Shown piece by piece: positions 1 through 7,539 of a stretch of DNA of 9,794 nucleotides (within the stretch, counting starts at the first letter, position 1; the number at the start of each line of letters is the position of its first letter). The DNA is taken from positions 1 through 9,794 of the forward strand of contig JAZNGL010000080.1 of the NCBI GenBank assembly GCA_045576435.1, in the 5' to 3' direction. The position numbers and the translations under genes are program-made. Source of the stretch: CAKSIW01 sp045576435. GTDB taxonomy: Bacteria > Bacillota > Clostridia > Monoglobales > Monoglobaceae. Under the pieces are notes generated by a model that did not search any database, was not told the origin of the DNA, and was given only the letters and a program-made list of their open reading frames with translations.

Positions 1-1109
1 ATTCTTCTGAAATATTCGTGTCTTGGATAAGAAACAAAGCTTCTTGAATCAGTCAACATGCCGACAAATGTTCCAAGTGCCCCAAGATTTGCAAGAGCTG
101 ACATCTGCGCCTCCATTCCGTCACGATTGTCATTAAACCACCAACCTGAGCCAAACTGTATTTTGCCCGATATCGGTGCCTTTTGGAAATCGCCCGCCAA
201 TGTTCCAATAACATAATTGTCTTTTGGATTCAATACATATAGGATGGTTTTAGGCAACAAATCCTTCTTATCAAGTGAGTCCAATAATTTTGAAATCTTT
301 TCTGCAATATTGAAATCGTTTATTGAATCACATCCGGCATCCGCGCCAAACCCTCTATGCATATTGGAATTGTTGTTGCGCATTGCTCCAATATGCAATT
401 GCATCGTCCATCCACGTTTTGCATATTCCTCGCCTAAAAAAGAAATCTTCTCCATTGTTTCATTTTCTAAATTTTCAATAGAAATATCAGCAAGCTTGCA
501 TCCTGCCTCAGCAAAATAATCCATTCTGTCAGTTATATCACTTTTAATTTCCTGATTTATCACATCAAATCTGAATGTCGGGAGCACCAATGTATCAAAG
601 TTTTTTAGTTCTTTGTGAAATTCAAGATTATCGTATGGGTCATCCGTCGTGCAAACAACCTCAACATTTGATTTTTTAATAAGGGCATCTGCGGAAAAGT
701 CGTCTTGCTTTAACTTTTCATTACATATATTCCATATTTCTTTGGCATTCTTTTCATTAATTTCCAAATCAATATCAAAATAACGTTTGAGTTCTAAGGC
801 CGTCCAATGATATAAAGGATTACCTATTAATAGTGGCATTATTTTTGCAAAAGCAAACCATTTCTCATAATCATCGGCAGTTCCTGTGATATATTCCTCC
901 GGAACCCCGCACCAACGCATTTGACGCCACTTATAGTGGTCCCCAGATAAAAATAATTCGCATGCATTTTTAAACTTGTGTTTTTTTGCAATCATTTCCG
1001 CCGATAGATGACAGTGATAGTCAATAATCGGCAAATCCTTAGCAAAATCAGAATATAATTTTTTTGCTGTTTCGTTTGAAAGCATAAAGTTATCATTTAT
1101 AATACTCAT
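1..1109 (-). CDS. uxaC: Glucuronate isomerase (uronate isomerase), 3' end outside window
   Basis: UxaC interconverts D-glucuronate and D-fructuronate, and D-galacturonate and D-tagaturonate, as the first cytoplasmic step of hexuronate breakdown. I translated the minus strand from the ATG at 1109. The frame stays open to the window edge, giving 369 codons of a family that is usually about 465-470 residues, so roughly the last 100 residues are missing. Visible hallmarks of this amidohydrolase-fold family are the metal-binding HxH in DYHCHL (residues 30-35), a WTMQLHIGAMRNNNS stretch whose His sits in the barrel, FGSGWWFNDNRDGM, and LTDSRSFVSYPRHEYFRR at the edge. A GGAGGG ribosome binding site (1115-1120) lies 5 nt before the ATG and fixes the start. 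The gene is divergent from an AraC-type regulator, which fits substrate-responsive control. It is probably the first gene of an operon running off the left edge (inference). Confidence 0.95.
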   Translation of the reverse strand, partial: MSIINDNFMLSNETAKKLYSDFAKDLPIIDYHCHLSAEMIAKKHKFKNACELFLSGDHYKWRQMRWCGVPEEYITGTADDYEKWFAFAKIMPLLIGNPLYHWTALELKRYFDIDLEINEKNAKEIWNICNEKLKQDDFSADALIKKSNVEVVCTTDDPYDNLEFHKELKNFDTLVLPTFRFDVINQEIKSDITDRMDYFAEAGCKLADISIENLENETMEKISFLGEEYAKRGWTMQLHIGAMRNNNSNMHRGFGADAGCDSINDFNIAEKISKLLDSLDKKDLLPKTILYVLNPKDNYVIGTLAGDFQKAPISGKIQFGSGWWFNDNRDGMEAQMSALANLGALGTFVGMLTDSRSFVSYPRHEYFRR

Positions 1110-1114
1110 TTTTT

Positions 1115-1210
1115 CCCTCCATCACTAATTAACGCTCCATTAAGAGCTATATTTTGCATTTTCCATATATTTTCCCTTGATTATTAAAAATCCCCAATTC
1201 TATTATATCA
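1115..1210 (-). promoter_or_regulatory. uxaC promoter (extended -10) and leader
   Basis: On the minus strand TGATATAAT at 1202-1210 is a textbook extended -10 (TG, one base, TATAAT at 1202-1207). No good -35 is visible at 16-18 bp, which is tolerated with an extended -10. Transcription would start near 1195, giving a leader of about 85 nt that ends in the GGAGGG site at 1115-1120. I see no strong hairpin or riboswitch in the leader, and no catabolite-responsive (cre) site with the usual central CG. Confidence 0.6.
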
Positions 1211-1251
1211 TAAAGTATTTACAATAAAATTGTTGAAATTGCATTTTTATA

Positions 1252-1280
1252 TTGCAAAAATTAACAACTTATGGTATTAT
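1252..1280 (+). promoter_or_regulatory. Promoter of the AraC-type regulator gene
   Basis: TTGCAA (1252-1257) as -35, a 17 bp spacer and TATTAT (1275-1280) preceded by TGG form a plausible sigma-A promoter with an extended -10. An overlapping perfect TATAAT is at 1278-1283. The start point would be near 1287, giving an AT-rich leader of about 95 nt before the ATG at 1382. The AAAGGAG at 1367-1373 is the ribosome binding site. Confidence 0.55.
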
Positions 1281-1299
1281 AATACTAGTTGTTGCAACA
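1263..1299. repeat. Inverted repeat flanking the -10 plus a 10 bp palindrome; operator candidate
   Basis: AACAACT at 1263-1269 and its exact reverse complement AGTTGTT at 1287-1293 flank the -10 of the regulator promoter, with half-site centres 24 bp apart. The right arm overlaps a perfect 10 bp palindrome, TGTTGCAACA, at 1290-1299, right at the expected start point. The wide AT-rich loop makes an RNA hairpin unlikely. A protein binding site, perhaps for autoregulation by the adjacent AraC-type protein, is the simpler reading (inference). Confidence 0.45.
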
Positions 1300-1381
1300 C
1301 ATATATTTTATGTTTTGCTTAAATTTTAAAAAATAAAAAACCTTTAAAACTGAGATTATTGCAATTAAAGGAGTAATTAAA

Positions 1382-2188
1382 ATGGAACCTACGCCAAAAA
1401 GCCTTCATATACAGCGTACTGTGACTAACAATCCCATGCAACATGATTTTCCTATGCACACCCATCACTTTTGTGAACTCTATTATTTCATCAGCGGAAA
1501 AGGTGTTTTTCATATTGAAGGAAATGATTATTCGTTAAAAAGCGGCGATATTCTTATTATGAATGATACTGAATCACACTATATTGAGATAGACCCCTCT
1601 CAGCCTTATGAAAGAATGGTCATACACTTTAACAAAGATTTTGTGAAAATTCTTGACCCTAGCGGGAAATTGCTTGAGGCCTTTGAGAATAGACTGCCTG
1701 GTGAAAATAATTTATTCAGAAACAATTCATTTGATAACAATTTATATCAAATGCTCATAGATAATATGCTGTCTTCTTTAGAGAATAGACTTCAAATAGA
1801 AACAAATTTCTTTGCACTTTTGAATGAGCTAAAAACTGCCTACTCCAAATCAACTTCCTACGAAACAGAAAATGCTCTGCCAAACAAAATTGCAAACTAT
1901 ATTCTTGATAATTTGGAAAATGAATTCACTCTTGAAGATATATGTAAAGAGTTTTATATCTCAAAACCTCAACTCTGTCGAATATTCAAAAAATCAATCG
2001 GCAGCACCATTTGGAATTATGTTACTATTAAAAGGCTTGCACGCGCAAAAGCTTTAATAGATAATGGGCTTCCGCCAACCCATGCATATGTTAGGTGTGG
2101 TTTCACTGATTATTCCTGTTTTTATCGGGCATATAAAAAAGTATATGAAACCTCACCATCGAAATTTAAAAACTTAAATTTATTATAG
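1382..2188 (+). CDS. AraC/XylS-family transcriptional regulator with N-terminal cupin domain
   Basis: This 268-residue cytoplasmic regulator has the usual two-part AraC build. Residues about 20-70 form a sugar-sensing cupin domain: HTHHFCELYYFISGKG, then a small barrel ending in a SGDILIMND turn. Residues about 166-265 carry two helix-turn-helix motifs: FTLEDICKEFYISKPQLCRIFKKS, then the diagnostic second one with CGFTDYSCFYRAYKKVYETSPSKF. AAAGGAG lies 8 nt before the ATG. Divergence from uxaC suggests that it controls hexuronate genes in response to a uronate or intermediate. That is inferred from position only; the ligand cannot be read from the sequence. The 3' end carries an all-A/T inverted repeat (2162-2181), too weak to be a convincing terminator, so read-through into the deacylase gene is possible. 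Confidence 0.92.
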   Translation: MEPTPKSLHIQRTVTNNPMQHDFPMHTHHFCELYYFISGKGVFHIEGNDYSLKSGDILIMNDTESHYIEIDPSQPYERMVIHFNKDFVKILDPSGKLLEAFENRLPGENNLFRNNSFDNNLYQMLIDNMLSSLENRLQIETNFFALLNELKTAYSKSTSYETENALPNKIANYILDNLENEFTLEDICKEFYISKPQLCRIFKKSIGSTIWNYVTIKRLARAKALIDNGLPPTHAYVRCGFTDYSCFYRAYKKVYETSPSKFKNLNLL

Positions 2189-2238
2189 TTTATATTTTAA
2201 AAATATATCATTAAATATTATAAAAGGAATGATTACTA

Positions 2239-2721
2239 ATGTCTATTGAAAAAGCTAAAAAACATCTTGAAAAATTTAATGCTCAAAATCGCATTTTAGA
2301 GTTTGAAGTTTCAAGTGCAACTGTTGAACTCGCAGCTCAGGCACTCAATTGCGAGCCTGAAAGAATTGCAAAAACTCTGTCGTTCAAAATTGACGAAAAA
2401 TGTATTCTTATTGTTGCTGCAGGAGATGCAAAAATTGACAATCCAAAATATAAAGCTCGTTTTTTGGCAAAGGCAAAGATGCTTGCGCCCGATGAAGTTG
2501 AAATGATGGTCGGTCATCAGATTGGTGGAGTTTGTCCATTTGGCATCAACGAAGGCGTTGAGGTCTATCTTGACGAATCACTCAAGCGCTTTGATTATGT
2601 GTTCCCTGCTTGTGGCAGCAGCAATAGCGCAATCAAGCTTTCTATCGCGGAGCTTGAGGAATTTTCAGCTTATTCAGAGTGGATTGATGTCTGCAAGATT
2701 CCTGAAAACACCATTATTTAA
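2239..2721 (+). CDS. YbaK/EbsC-family aminoacyl-tRNA deacylase
   Basis: This 160-residue protein covers a complete single-domain YbaK/prolyl-tRNA editing fold. Family members hydrolyse mischarged tRNA in trans, for example Cys-tRNA(Pro) by YbaK or Ala-tRNA(Pro) by ProX types. Supporting residues are the conserved Lys in AKTLSFK (Lys45), the strand ILIVAAGDAKID, and the loop GHQIGGVCPFGI (residues 92-103) with the family's GG-x-x-P-x-G pattern, followed by VYLDESLKRFDYVFPACGSSN. Which mischarged tRNA it edits cannot be told from sequence alone, so I give no gene symbol. AAAAGGAA (2222-2229) is the ribosome binding site. It lies 50 bp after the AraC-type gene on the same strand. The neighbours do not suggest a pathway role, and it is probably a standalone quality-control enzyme. 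Confidence 0.9.
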   Translation: MSIEKAKKHLEKFNAQNRILEFEVSSATVELAAQALNCEPERIAKTLSFKIDEKCILIVAAGDAKIDNPKYKARFLAKAKMLAPDEVEMMVGHQIGGVCPFGINEGVEVYLDESLKRFDYVFPACGSSNSAIKLSIAELEEFSAYSEWIDVCKIPENTII

Positions 2722-2722
2722 T

Positions 2723-2744
2723 CATATCGTAAACATATTGTAAA
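2723..2744 (+). repeat. Tandem 11 bp direct repeat upstream of the SLH-gene promoter
   Basis: CATATCGTAAA (2723-2733) is followed immediately by CATATTGTAAA (2734-2744), one mismatch in 11. The repeat ends 10 bp before the -35 hexamer of the next promoter. Its TGTAAA end (2739-2744) also pairs with TTTACA (2755-2760), which is the -35 itself. An 11 bp period upstream of a -35 is the layout used by OmpR/PhoB-type response regulators, but no regulator can be named. Confidence 0.45.
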
Positions 2745-2754
2745 TATTTTTAAG

Positions 2755-2784
2755 TTTACATATCATAGCCATCTGTGATATAAT
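2755..2784 (+). promoter_or_regulatory. Promoter of the SLH glycosidase-mgtE operon
   Basis: TTTACA (2755-2760), an 18 bp spacer and TATAAT (2779-2784) preceded by TGA (extended -10) make the best-formed promoter in the window. The start point would be near 2791, giving a leader of only about 24 nt, so there is no room for a riboswitch such as the Mg-sensing M-box between this promoter and the first gene. Confidence 0.7.
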
Positions 2785-2802
2785 TATACATATTAATATC
2801 AA

Positions 2803-2817
2803 GAGGATGATTTTGTG
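2803..2817 (+). promoter_or_regulatory. Ribosome binding site deciding a GTG start
   Basis: GAGGA at 2803-2807 is 7 nt upstream of GTG at 2815-2817. The ATG at 2808 is in another frame and meets a stop after six codons. The GTG start leads directly into a signal peptide, which supports it. Confidence 0.75.
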
Positions 2818-5373
2818 CATAAAATAAAATTTATTAAAAATTTTTCAGTATTATTAATCATAATTGTTTTTTTTACATCATCAACATCTTCATTTGCATC
2901 TGCCCTTGGAAGCACTTTGATTGATGGATATGATATGCCTATTGGCGAAGGGACCCGCTTTTATCATAACACCTTTTATAGTGACCAAAGCGGTGTTGGG
3001 CCCCAGGTGGAAAATTATATAACTTATTCTCCGAACAATACCGTTATTCCCACAATAACGAATGGTGATTTTTTGTTTGGTTCTTCCACGCTTTCTAAGG
3101 AGGTCAAGCGTCTCGAAAGTTTGTCACACGATGTTCTGGCAAGCAGTAATGCCGATTTCTTTTCGTTCCAGACAGGCGTTCCTATGAGCAACGCCATTGT
3201 TGATGGGAAAATTTTAACAAAGGATGCAACCGGTCAGGATGCTATTGGTTTTCTTGATGACGGAACAGCCTTCATTTCATATTTTTCCATTTCTTCGCAT
3301 CTCATAAAAGAAGATGGAAGTTCTATAGAGATTCATAATATTAATAAATATCGTCAGCCGTATGCAATATATATGATGACAGATGCTTTTTCCAATGAAA
3401 CTCAGAACACAACAAAAGGAATTGATGTCGTTTTAGGAGAAATAGATGGAGAAATGAAACTCGGTACGAGTCTGACTGCTGTCGTCGAATCCGTTACTGA
3501 AAGAACAGGCTCACACGAAATCCCAAAGGGCAAATTTGTATTAACAGTAGATTCTAATGCACCTTCTGAATTTTATGACCCTATTGCAAATCTAACAGAA
3601 GGCGAAGAAATAACTATTGAATTTTCCGTGGCCGGAGACAGTCGTTGGAATGATGTTGTCTTAGGCATGGGTTCTGTTGGAGGACGTTTACTAAGCAAAG
3701 GAATAGTTAACCCTTCCCTTGCAACAGGTGCATCGCCCAGAACTGCAATTGGCACAAAAGACGATGGAAGTATTATTTTATATACAATTGATGGACGTCA
3801 GAATGGCTATAGCTATGGCGTTCAACTTAAAACACTTGCAAATCGTATGAAAGAACTTGGTTGCACAGATGCAATAAACTTAGACGGTGGTGGCTCAACT
3901 GCAATTTCAGTCCAACTTCCTGGAAATAATTCGGCATCTTTAATTAATAAGCCCTCCGAAGGAAAAGAGCGTTCTGTTTCAACTTTCTTTAACTTTTTGA
4001 ACAATGCTCCAATTACAGGAGAATTGTCAAACTTATATATATATCCAAGAACTAGCTACGTTTTAAAAGGTGCGTCAATTCAATTATCCACTTATGGAAC
4101 CGATGCAGGCTTTCATCCAGTTAGTTTAAAGAAAATCAAATATTCCGTTGAGAGCAAAAAAAACAGTACGGTATCAGATTCGGGAGTTTTCACAGCACTT
4201 GATGACGGCCCGGTTGAAGTTTTTGTTGAAGCTAAAGGAATAAAAGGTAAAATTGAAATCCTTTGTTTTGAAACGCCAACTGATATCCATGTTAAAAACA
4301 ATCAAAATGGTAATGCTATAAAAAATCTTAATTTAGATATTTCAGAAAGCATCTCTCTTTCTGCGGAGGCATATAGCGGTTTTAACAAGCTTATTTCAGA
4401 AAATGACAATTTCGAATGGAGTGCAGATGATGAAATCGGAAGTTTCAACGGCCAAACATTCACCTCATCAGAAAACTTTGGTGCTGAAGGCAACATATAT
4501 GTCAAAGCAGGAGAAAAAACCATTACTATTCCTGTTAAAATTAGAGATAATATTAAGTCTTTATATCCAACAATGGACCTAAATTTCTTTGATAACGCTA
4601 TATCCGGCACAATATGGTGTGACAAAGCTGCAAAAATAAATGAACAAGACATTCATGTTCGCATCGATGGCAAAAATTCAGAATTTGAATATGATTCCGA
4701 TACCGGTAAGTTTGAAGTCAAAATACCTGATGACGCAAAGAAAATTACAATCTTTGCAACAAGTGAAAATGGCAACAGCAATTGCGGAATGTATTATACT
4801 GAAAATAAAAATACTTTAGAAAACCCATTTTCCGACACCTCAAATCATTGGGCTGAAGGAATTCTTAACTATATGTATGCAAACAAAATCATAAACGGCG
4901 AAACCGTTGACGGAGTTTTAAGGTTTAACCCGCAAAAGCACATGAACAGAGCAGAATTTGCCGTTATGGTTTGCAACTATCTTGGGATTGATGTGAATGA
5001 ATATTCGAATATCGATCTCCCTTATTCCGATGTTGAAAGCATACCTGCTTGGGCAGAAAACAGTTTCAAGGCACTTTATGAGCTTGGAATAGTCACAGGC
5101 AGATATGTCACCGAAACCGAGCGTTGTGCAGACCCTTTAGCATCAATTAATCGTGCTGAGGCTGCAACTATTGTTGCAAGAACCTTGCCAAGTGGCTTTA
5201 TGGAAATTCCTATAACCGCTCCGGACAAGGCCGATATTCCCGATTGGGCGACTGACGGAATTAATGTTCTCGTTAAGTTTGGTGCAATGAACGGATATGA
5301 GGATGGCAGCTTTTTACCAATGCAAAAACTCACTAAGGCAGAAGCTGCAAAAATTTTATATTCAGTTATGTAA
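2815..5373 (+). CDS. Exported phosphodiester glycosidase (NAGPA-like) with three C-terminal SLH modules
   Basis: This 852-residue protein starts with a signal peptide: Lys-rich start, hydrophobic run at about 10-20, likely cleavage near FASA (27-30). Residues about 75-395 are a phosphodiester glycosidase domain of the type found in human N-acetylglucosamine-1-phosphodiester alpha-N-acetylglucosaminidase. Visible motifs are SSNADFFSFQTGVPMSNAIV (111-130), SPRTAIG (307-313), TIDGRQNGYSYG (324-335) and NLDGGGSTAI (355-364). Two or three beta-rich, bacterial-Ig-like spacers follow (about 400-668). Three SLH modules close the protein (about 671-725, 736-790, 803-852), with NRAE, NRAE and TKAE in place of the usual TRAE motif, so it should be held non-covalently on the cell wall. 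The domain family cleaves sugar-phosphodiester bonds; the real substrate, perhaps a wall or capsule glycopolymer, is unknown. mgtE begins 25 bp downstream. Confidence 0.9.
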   Translation: MHKIKFIKNFSVLLIIIVFFTSSTSSFASALGSTLIDGYDMPIGEGTRFYHNTFYSDQSGVGPQVENYITYSPNNTVIPTITNGDFLFGSSTLSKEVKRLESLSHDVLASSNADFFSFQTGVPMSNAIVDGKILTKDATGQDAIGFLDDGTAFISYFSISSHLIKEDGSSIEIHNINKYRQPYAIYMMTDAFSNETQNTTKGIDVVLGEIDGEMKLGTSLTAVVESVTERTGSHEIPKGKFVLTVDSNAPSEFYDPIANLTEGEEITIEFSVAGDSRWNDVVLGMGSVGGRLLSKGIVNPSLATGASPRTAIGTKDDGSIILYTIDGRQNGYSYGVQLKTLANRMKELGCTDAINLDGGGSTAISVQLPGNNSASLINKPSEGKERSVSTFFNFLNNAPITGELSNLYIYPRTSYVLKGASIQLSTYGTDAGFHPVSLKKIKYSVESKKNSTVSDSGVFTALDDGPVEVFVEAKGIKGKIEILCFETPTDIHVKNNQNGNAIKNLNLDISESISLSAEAYSGFNKLISENDNFEWSADDEIGSFNGQTFTSSENFGAEGNIYVKAGEKTITIPVKIRDNIKSLYPTMDLNFFDNAISGTIWCDKAAKINEQDIHVRIDGKNSEFEYDSDTGKFEVKIPDDAKKITIFATSENGNSNCGMYYTENKNTLENPFSDTSNHWAEGILNYMYANKIINGETVDGVLRFNPQKHMNRAEFAVMVCNYLGIDVNEYSNIDLPYSDVESIPAWAENSFKALYELGIVTGRYVTETERCADPLASINRAEAATIVARTLPSGFMEIPITAPDKADIPDWATDGINVLVKFGAMNGYEDGSFLPMQKLTKAEAAKILYSVM

Positions 5374-5398
5374 TAAATTATAAAAGGAGGAAACGCAA

Positions 5399-6757
5399 AT
5401 GTTTGAAGAAATTTTAACACTACTAAAGAACAGGGAATTTGTTAAGTTGCGAAGTACTCTTTCTGAAATAAGCGCACCTGATATCGCAATTATAATCGAT
5501 GACCTTCCATTAGAGCATGTTCCTATGCTTTTCAGGCTACTACCCAAAGGTCTCGCTGCGGATACATTTGTCGAAATGGATTCCGCAACTCAGGAATATT
5601 TAATCACTTCATTTAATGACAAGGAACTTCAAGAGGTTCTGAGCGAAATGTATCTTGATGATACTGTTGACGTGATTGAAGAAATGCCCGCAAATGTGGT
5701 AAAACGAATACTAAAGCACTCTGCTCCTGAAATCCGCTCTGAAATTAACAAAATTCTTAACTATCCAAAAGATAGCGCCGGAAGCATTATGACAATAGAA
5801 TATGTTAATTTAAAAGCCGACATGACTGTTGAGCAAGCTTTTGAAAGAATCCGCGCCACCGGTGTCGATAAGGAAACCGTTTACACTTGCTATGTCACAG
5901 ACTCAAACCGTTGTTTGATTGGTTTTACAACAGTTAAAGATATGCTACTTTGTTCGCCAGGCTCTAAAATTGGAGATATAATGGAAACAAACGTGATATA
6001 TGTTGATACTTTTGAAGACAAAGAAAAAGTTTCTTCGCTGTTCCAAAAATATGACCTTCTTGCAATGCCGGTTGTTGATAAAGAAACGCGCCTTGTTGGA
6101 ATTATTACTTTCGATGATGTAATTGACGTTATTCAGGAAGAAAATACCGAAGATATCGAAAAAATGGCAGCTATTCTTCCATCGGAAAAGCCTTATCTCA
6201 AGACCTCCGCTTTTGAAACCTTTAAGCAGAGAATTCCTTGGCTTTTATTACTTATGCTTTCGGCAACCTTTACCGAAAGAATAATTAGTTCTTTTGAAAC
6301 CACACTGTCTGCTTGTGTTATCTTAACCGCCTTTATTCCAATGTTGATGGGTACTGGCGGAAACTCAGGCGGTCAAGCATCTGTCACGATAATTCGTAGT
6401 CTCTCGCTAAACGATATCAGTATGAAAGATATTTTCAAAGTCCAGCGCAAAGAATTCTTTGTTTCCTTTTTTTGCGGAATCCTTCTCGCTGTTGTTAACT
6501 TCGGAAAAATGCTTTTACTCGATAGCGGAAATATTTTAAGCTCAGGTCAGGAACCGTTCACAGTTGCCCTTGTTGTTTCATTAACACTTTTTATCACGGT
6601 TGTTTTAGCAAAATTTGTTGGTTGCACTTTGCCAATCCTTGTTAAACGTATTGGCCTTGACCCTGCAGTTACTGCAAGTCCTTTTATAACAACAATAATC
6701 GATGCGATTTCTCTTACTATATACTTCCAGGTCGCAACAAATATTATTAAGTTTTAG
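5399..6757 (+). CDS. mgtE: Magnesium transporter MgtE
   Basis: MgtE is a homodimeric, Mg2+-gated magnesium channel of the inner membrane. The 452 residues match the full family length. A helical MgtE N domain spans about 1-125, followed by KDSAGSIMT and two CBS domains (about 130-190 and 193-255) that sense cytosolic Mg2+. Five membrane helices follow (about 279-300, 303-319, 352-374, 387-408, 423-446). The signature PMLMGTGGNSGGQAS (314-328) and the pore segment GLDPAVTASPF (419-429) with its ion-binding Asp421 are intact. An AAGGAGG site (5384-5390) is 8 nt from the ATG. The gap to the upstream SLH gene is 25 bp, with no promoter, terminator or M-box riboswitch, so it should be transcribed from the upstream gene's promoter. 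Transcription ends at the hairpin 9 bp after the stop. Confidence 0.96.
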   Translation: MFEEILTLLKNREFVKLRSTLSEISAPDIAIIIDDLPLEHVPMLFRLLPKGLAADTFVEMDSATQEYLITSFNDKELQEVLSEMYLDDTVDVIEEMPANVVKRILKHSAPEIRSEINKILNYPKDSAGSIMTIEYVNLKADMTVEQAFERIRATGVDKETVYTCYVTDSNRCLIGFTTVKDMLLCSPGSKIGDIMETNVIYVDTFEDKEKVSSLFQKYDLLAMPVVDKETRLVGIITFDDVIDVIQEENTEDIEKMAAILPSEKPYLKTSAFETFKQRIPWLLLLMLSATFTERIISSFETTLSACVILTAFIPMLMGTGGNSGGQASVTIIRSLSLNDISMKDIFKVQRKEFFVSFFCGILLAVVNFGKMLLLDSGNILSSGQEPFTVALVVSLTLFITVVLAKFVGCTLPILVKRIGLDPAVTASPFITTIIDAISLTIYFQVATNIIKF

Positions 6758-6765
6758 TCAAATTA

Positions 6766-6803
6766 AAAATGATGGTTTTTCTTTTGCGAAAAGCCATCAT
6801 TTT
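6766..6803. terminator. Bidirectional intrinsic terminator between convergent operons
   Basis: The arms AAAATGATGG (6766-6775) and CCATCATTTT (6794-6803) pair perfectly. Inside them CTTTT-GCG-AAAAG forms a second stem separated by a T-rich bulge. On the plus strand the hairpin runs into a T-rich stretch after mgtE. On the minus strand it starts 4 nt after the dehydrogenase stop codon and is followed by a T-rich tail. It therefore fits both operons. Confidence 0.8.
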
Positions 6804-6807
6804 ATTA

Positions 6808-7539
6808 TTATATTATTCCACCATCAACCGAAAGGACCTGTCCTGTTATGTATCGAGCATCTTCAGACGCTAAAAAATAAATAGCATTTGCAACTTCGCT
6901 CGCCTTTCCAATTCTCATCAATGGAATTTCTTGTCGAAAACTTTCAACATCTTCTGCAGAAAGATGTGCGTTCATATCCGTCTCAATCATTCCCGGAGCA
7001 ATACAATTAACATTAATTCCAGATGGTGCTAATTCTTTTGCCAAAGCCTTTGTGAATCCAATCACCGCCGCCTTGGAGGCAGAATATATTGTTTCACACG
7101 ATGCCCCACATATTCCCCATATTGAAGATATATTTATAATTTTCCCTGAATGTTTTTTTACAAAATCAGGGATAACATTTCTGCAACAATTCATCATTCC
7201 AAAAACATTTGTTTCAAAAATATCCCTGACATCTTCATCAGGAAAATCCGTAAACAACCCTTGTTTCAGTGCAACTCCTGCATTATTAACCAAAACATCA
7301 ATTTCACCAAAATCCGAACGGATTTGGTCAATCATCTTTCTTGTTTCCTCTACATTTGAAATATCTGCACAATAGGCTTTTGCAAAGCCGCCTTTTTTAA
7401 TTATTTCATCGCAGACCTCAAGTGCGATTTCGTGATTTTTTCTATAATTAACAGCAACACAAAACCCACCCTCTGCAAACCTCAGAGCCGTTGCTCTGCC
7501 AATTCCGCGAGAAGCTCCCGTAACAAGAACTGTCTTCAT
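6808..7539 (-). CDS. Short-chain dehydrogenase/reductase, FabG-like
   Basis: This complete 243-residue classical SDR is an NAD(P)H-dependent cytoplasmic oxidoreductase. It shows the Rossmann glycine motif TGASRGIG (7-14), NNAG (85-88), the active-site Asn111, Ser138/139 in ISSIWG, Tyr152 and Lys156 in YSASK, then APGMIETDM and the C-terminal GQVLSVDGG typical of 3-oxoacyl-ACP reductases. Length and motifs fit FabG, but there is no fatty-acid gene nearby and SDR substrates are hard to predict, so I leave the symbol blank. Its ATG overlaps the TGA of the upstream ribonuclease gene (ATGA), which implies cotranscription and probably translational coupling. A moderate AAAGGG-type ribosome binding site lies inside the end of that gene. 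The bidirectional hairpin follows 4 nt after the stop codon. Confidence 0.9.
   Translation of the reverse strand: MKTVLVTGASRGIGRATALRFAEGGFCVAVNYRKNHEIALEVCDEIIKKGGFAKAYCADISNVEETRKMIDQIRSDFGEIDVLVNNAGVALKQGLFTDFPDEDVRDIFETNVFGMMNCCRNVIPDFVKKHSGKIINISSIWGICGASCETIYSASKAAVIGFTKALAKELAPSGINVNCIAPGMIETDMNAHLSAEDVESFRQEIPLMRIGKASEVANAIYFLASEDARYITGQVLSVDGGII

Noticed and set aside
217..519. A 100-codon open frame on the plus strand
   Set aside because: It lies opposite uxaC, whose reading frame here contains conserved family motifs; there is no ribosome binding site or recognisable product.
2162..2181. Inverted repeat AAATTTAA/TTAAATTT at the end of the AraC-type gene, considered as terminator
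   Set aside because: The stem is entirely A/T and has no clear T-run after it, so it would be too weak for intrinsic termination.
2739..2760. TGTAAA/TTTACA hairpin after the deacylase gene, considered as terminator
   Set aside because: The stem has six pairs with only one G-C, no T-run follows, and the right arm doubles as the -35 of the next promoter. A regulatory or chance origin is more likely.
4302..4652. A 116-codon minus-strand open frame inside the SLH glycosidase gene
   Set aside because: It is a shadow of the plus-strand gene, with no ribosome binding site, and the plus frame is continuous through it.
5374..5398. Possible M-box magnesium riboswitch before mgtE
   Set aside because: The gap is only 25 bp, far too short for an M-box, and the upstream operon leader is also too short.
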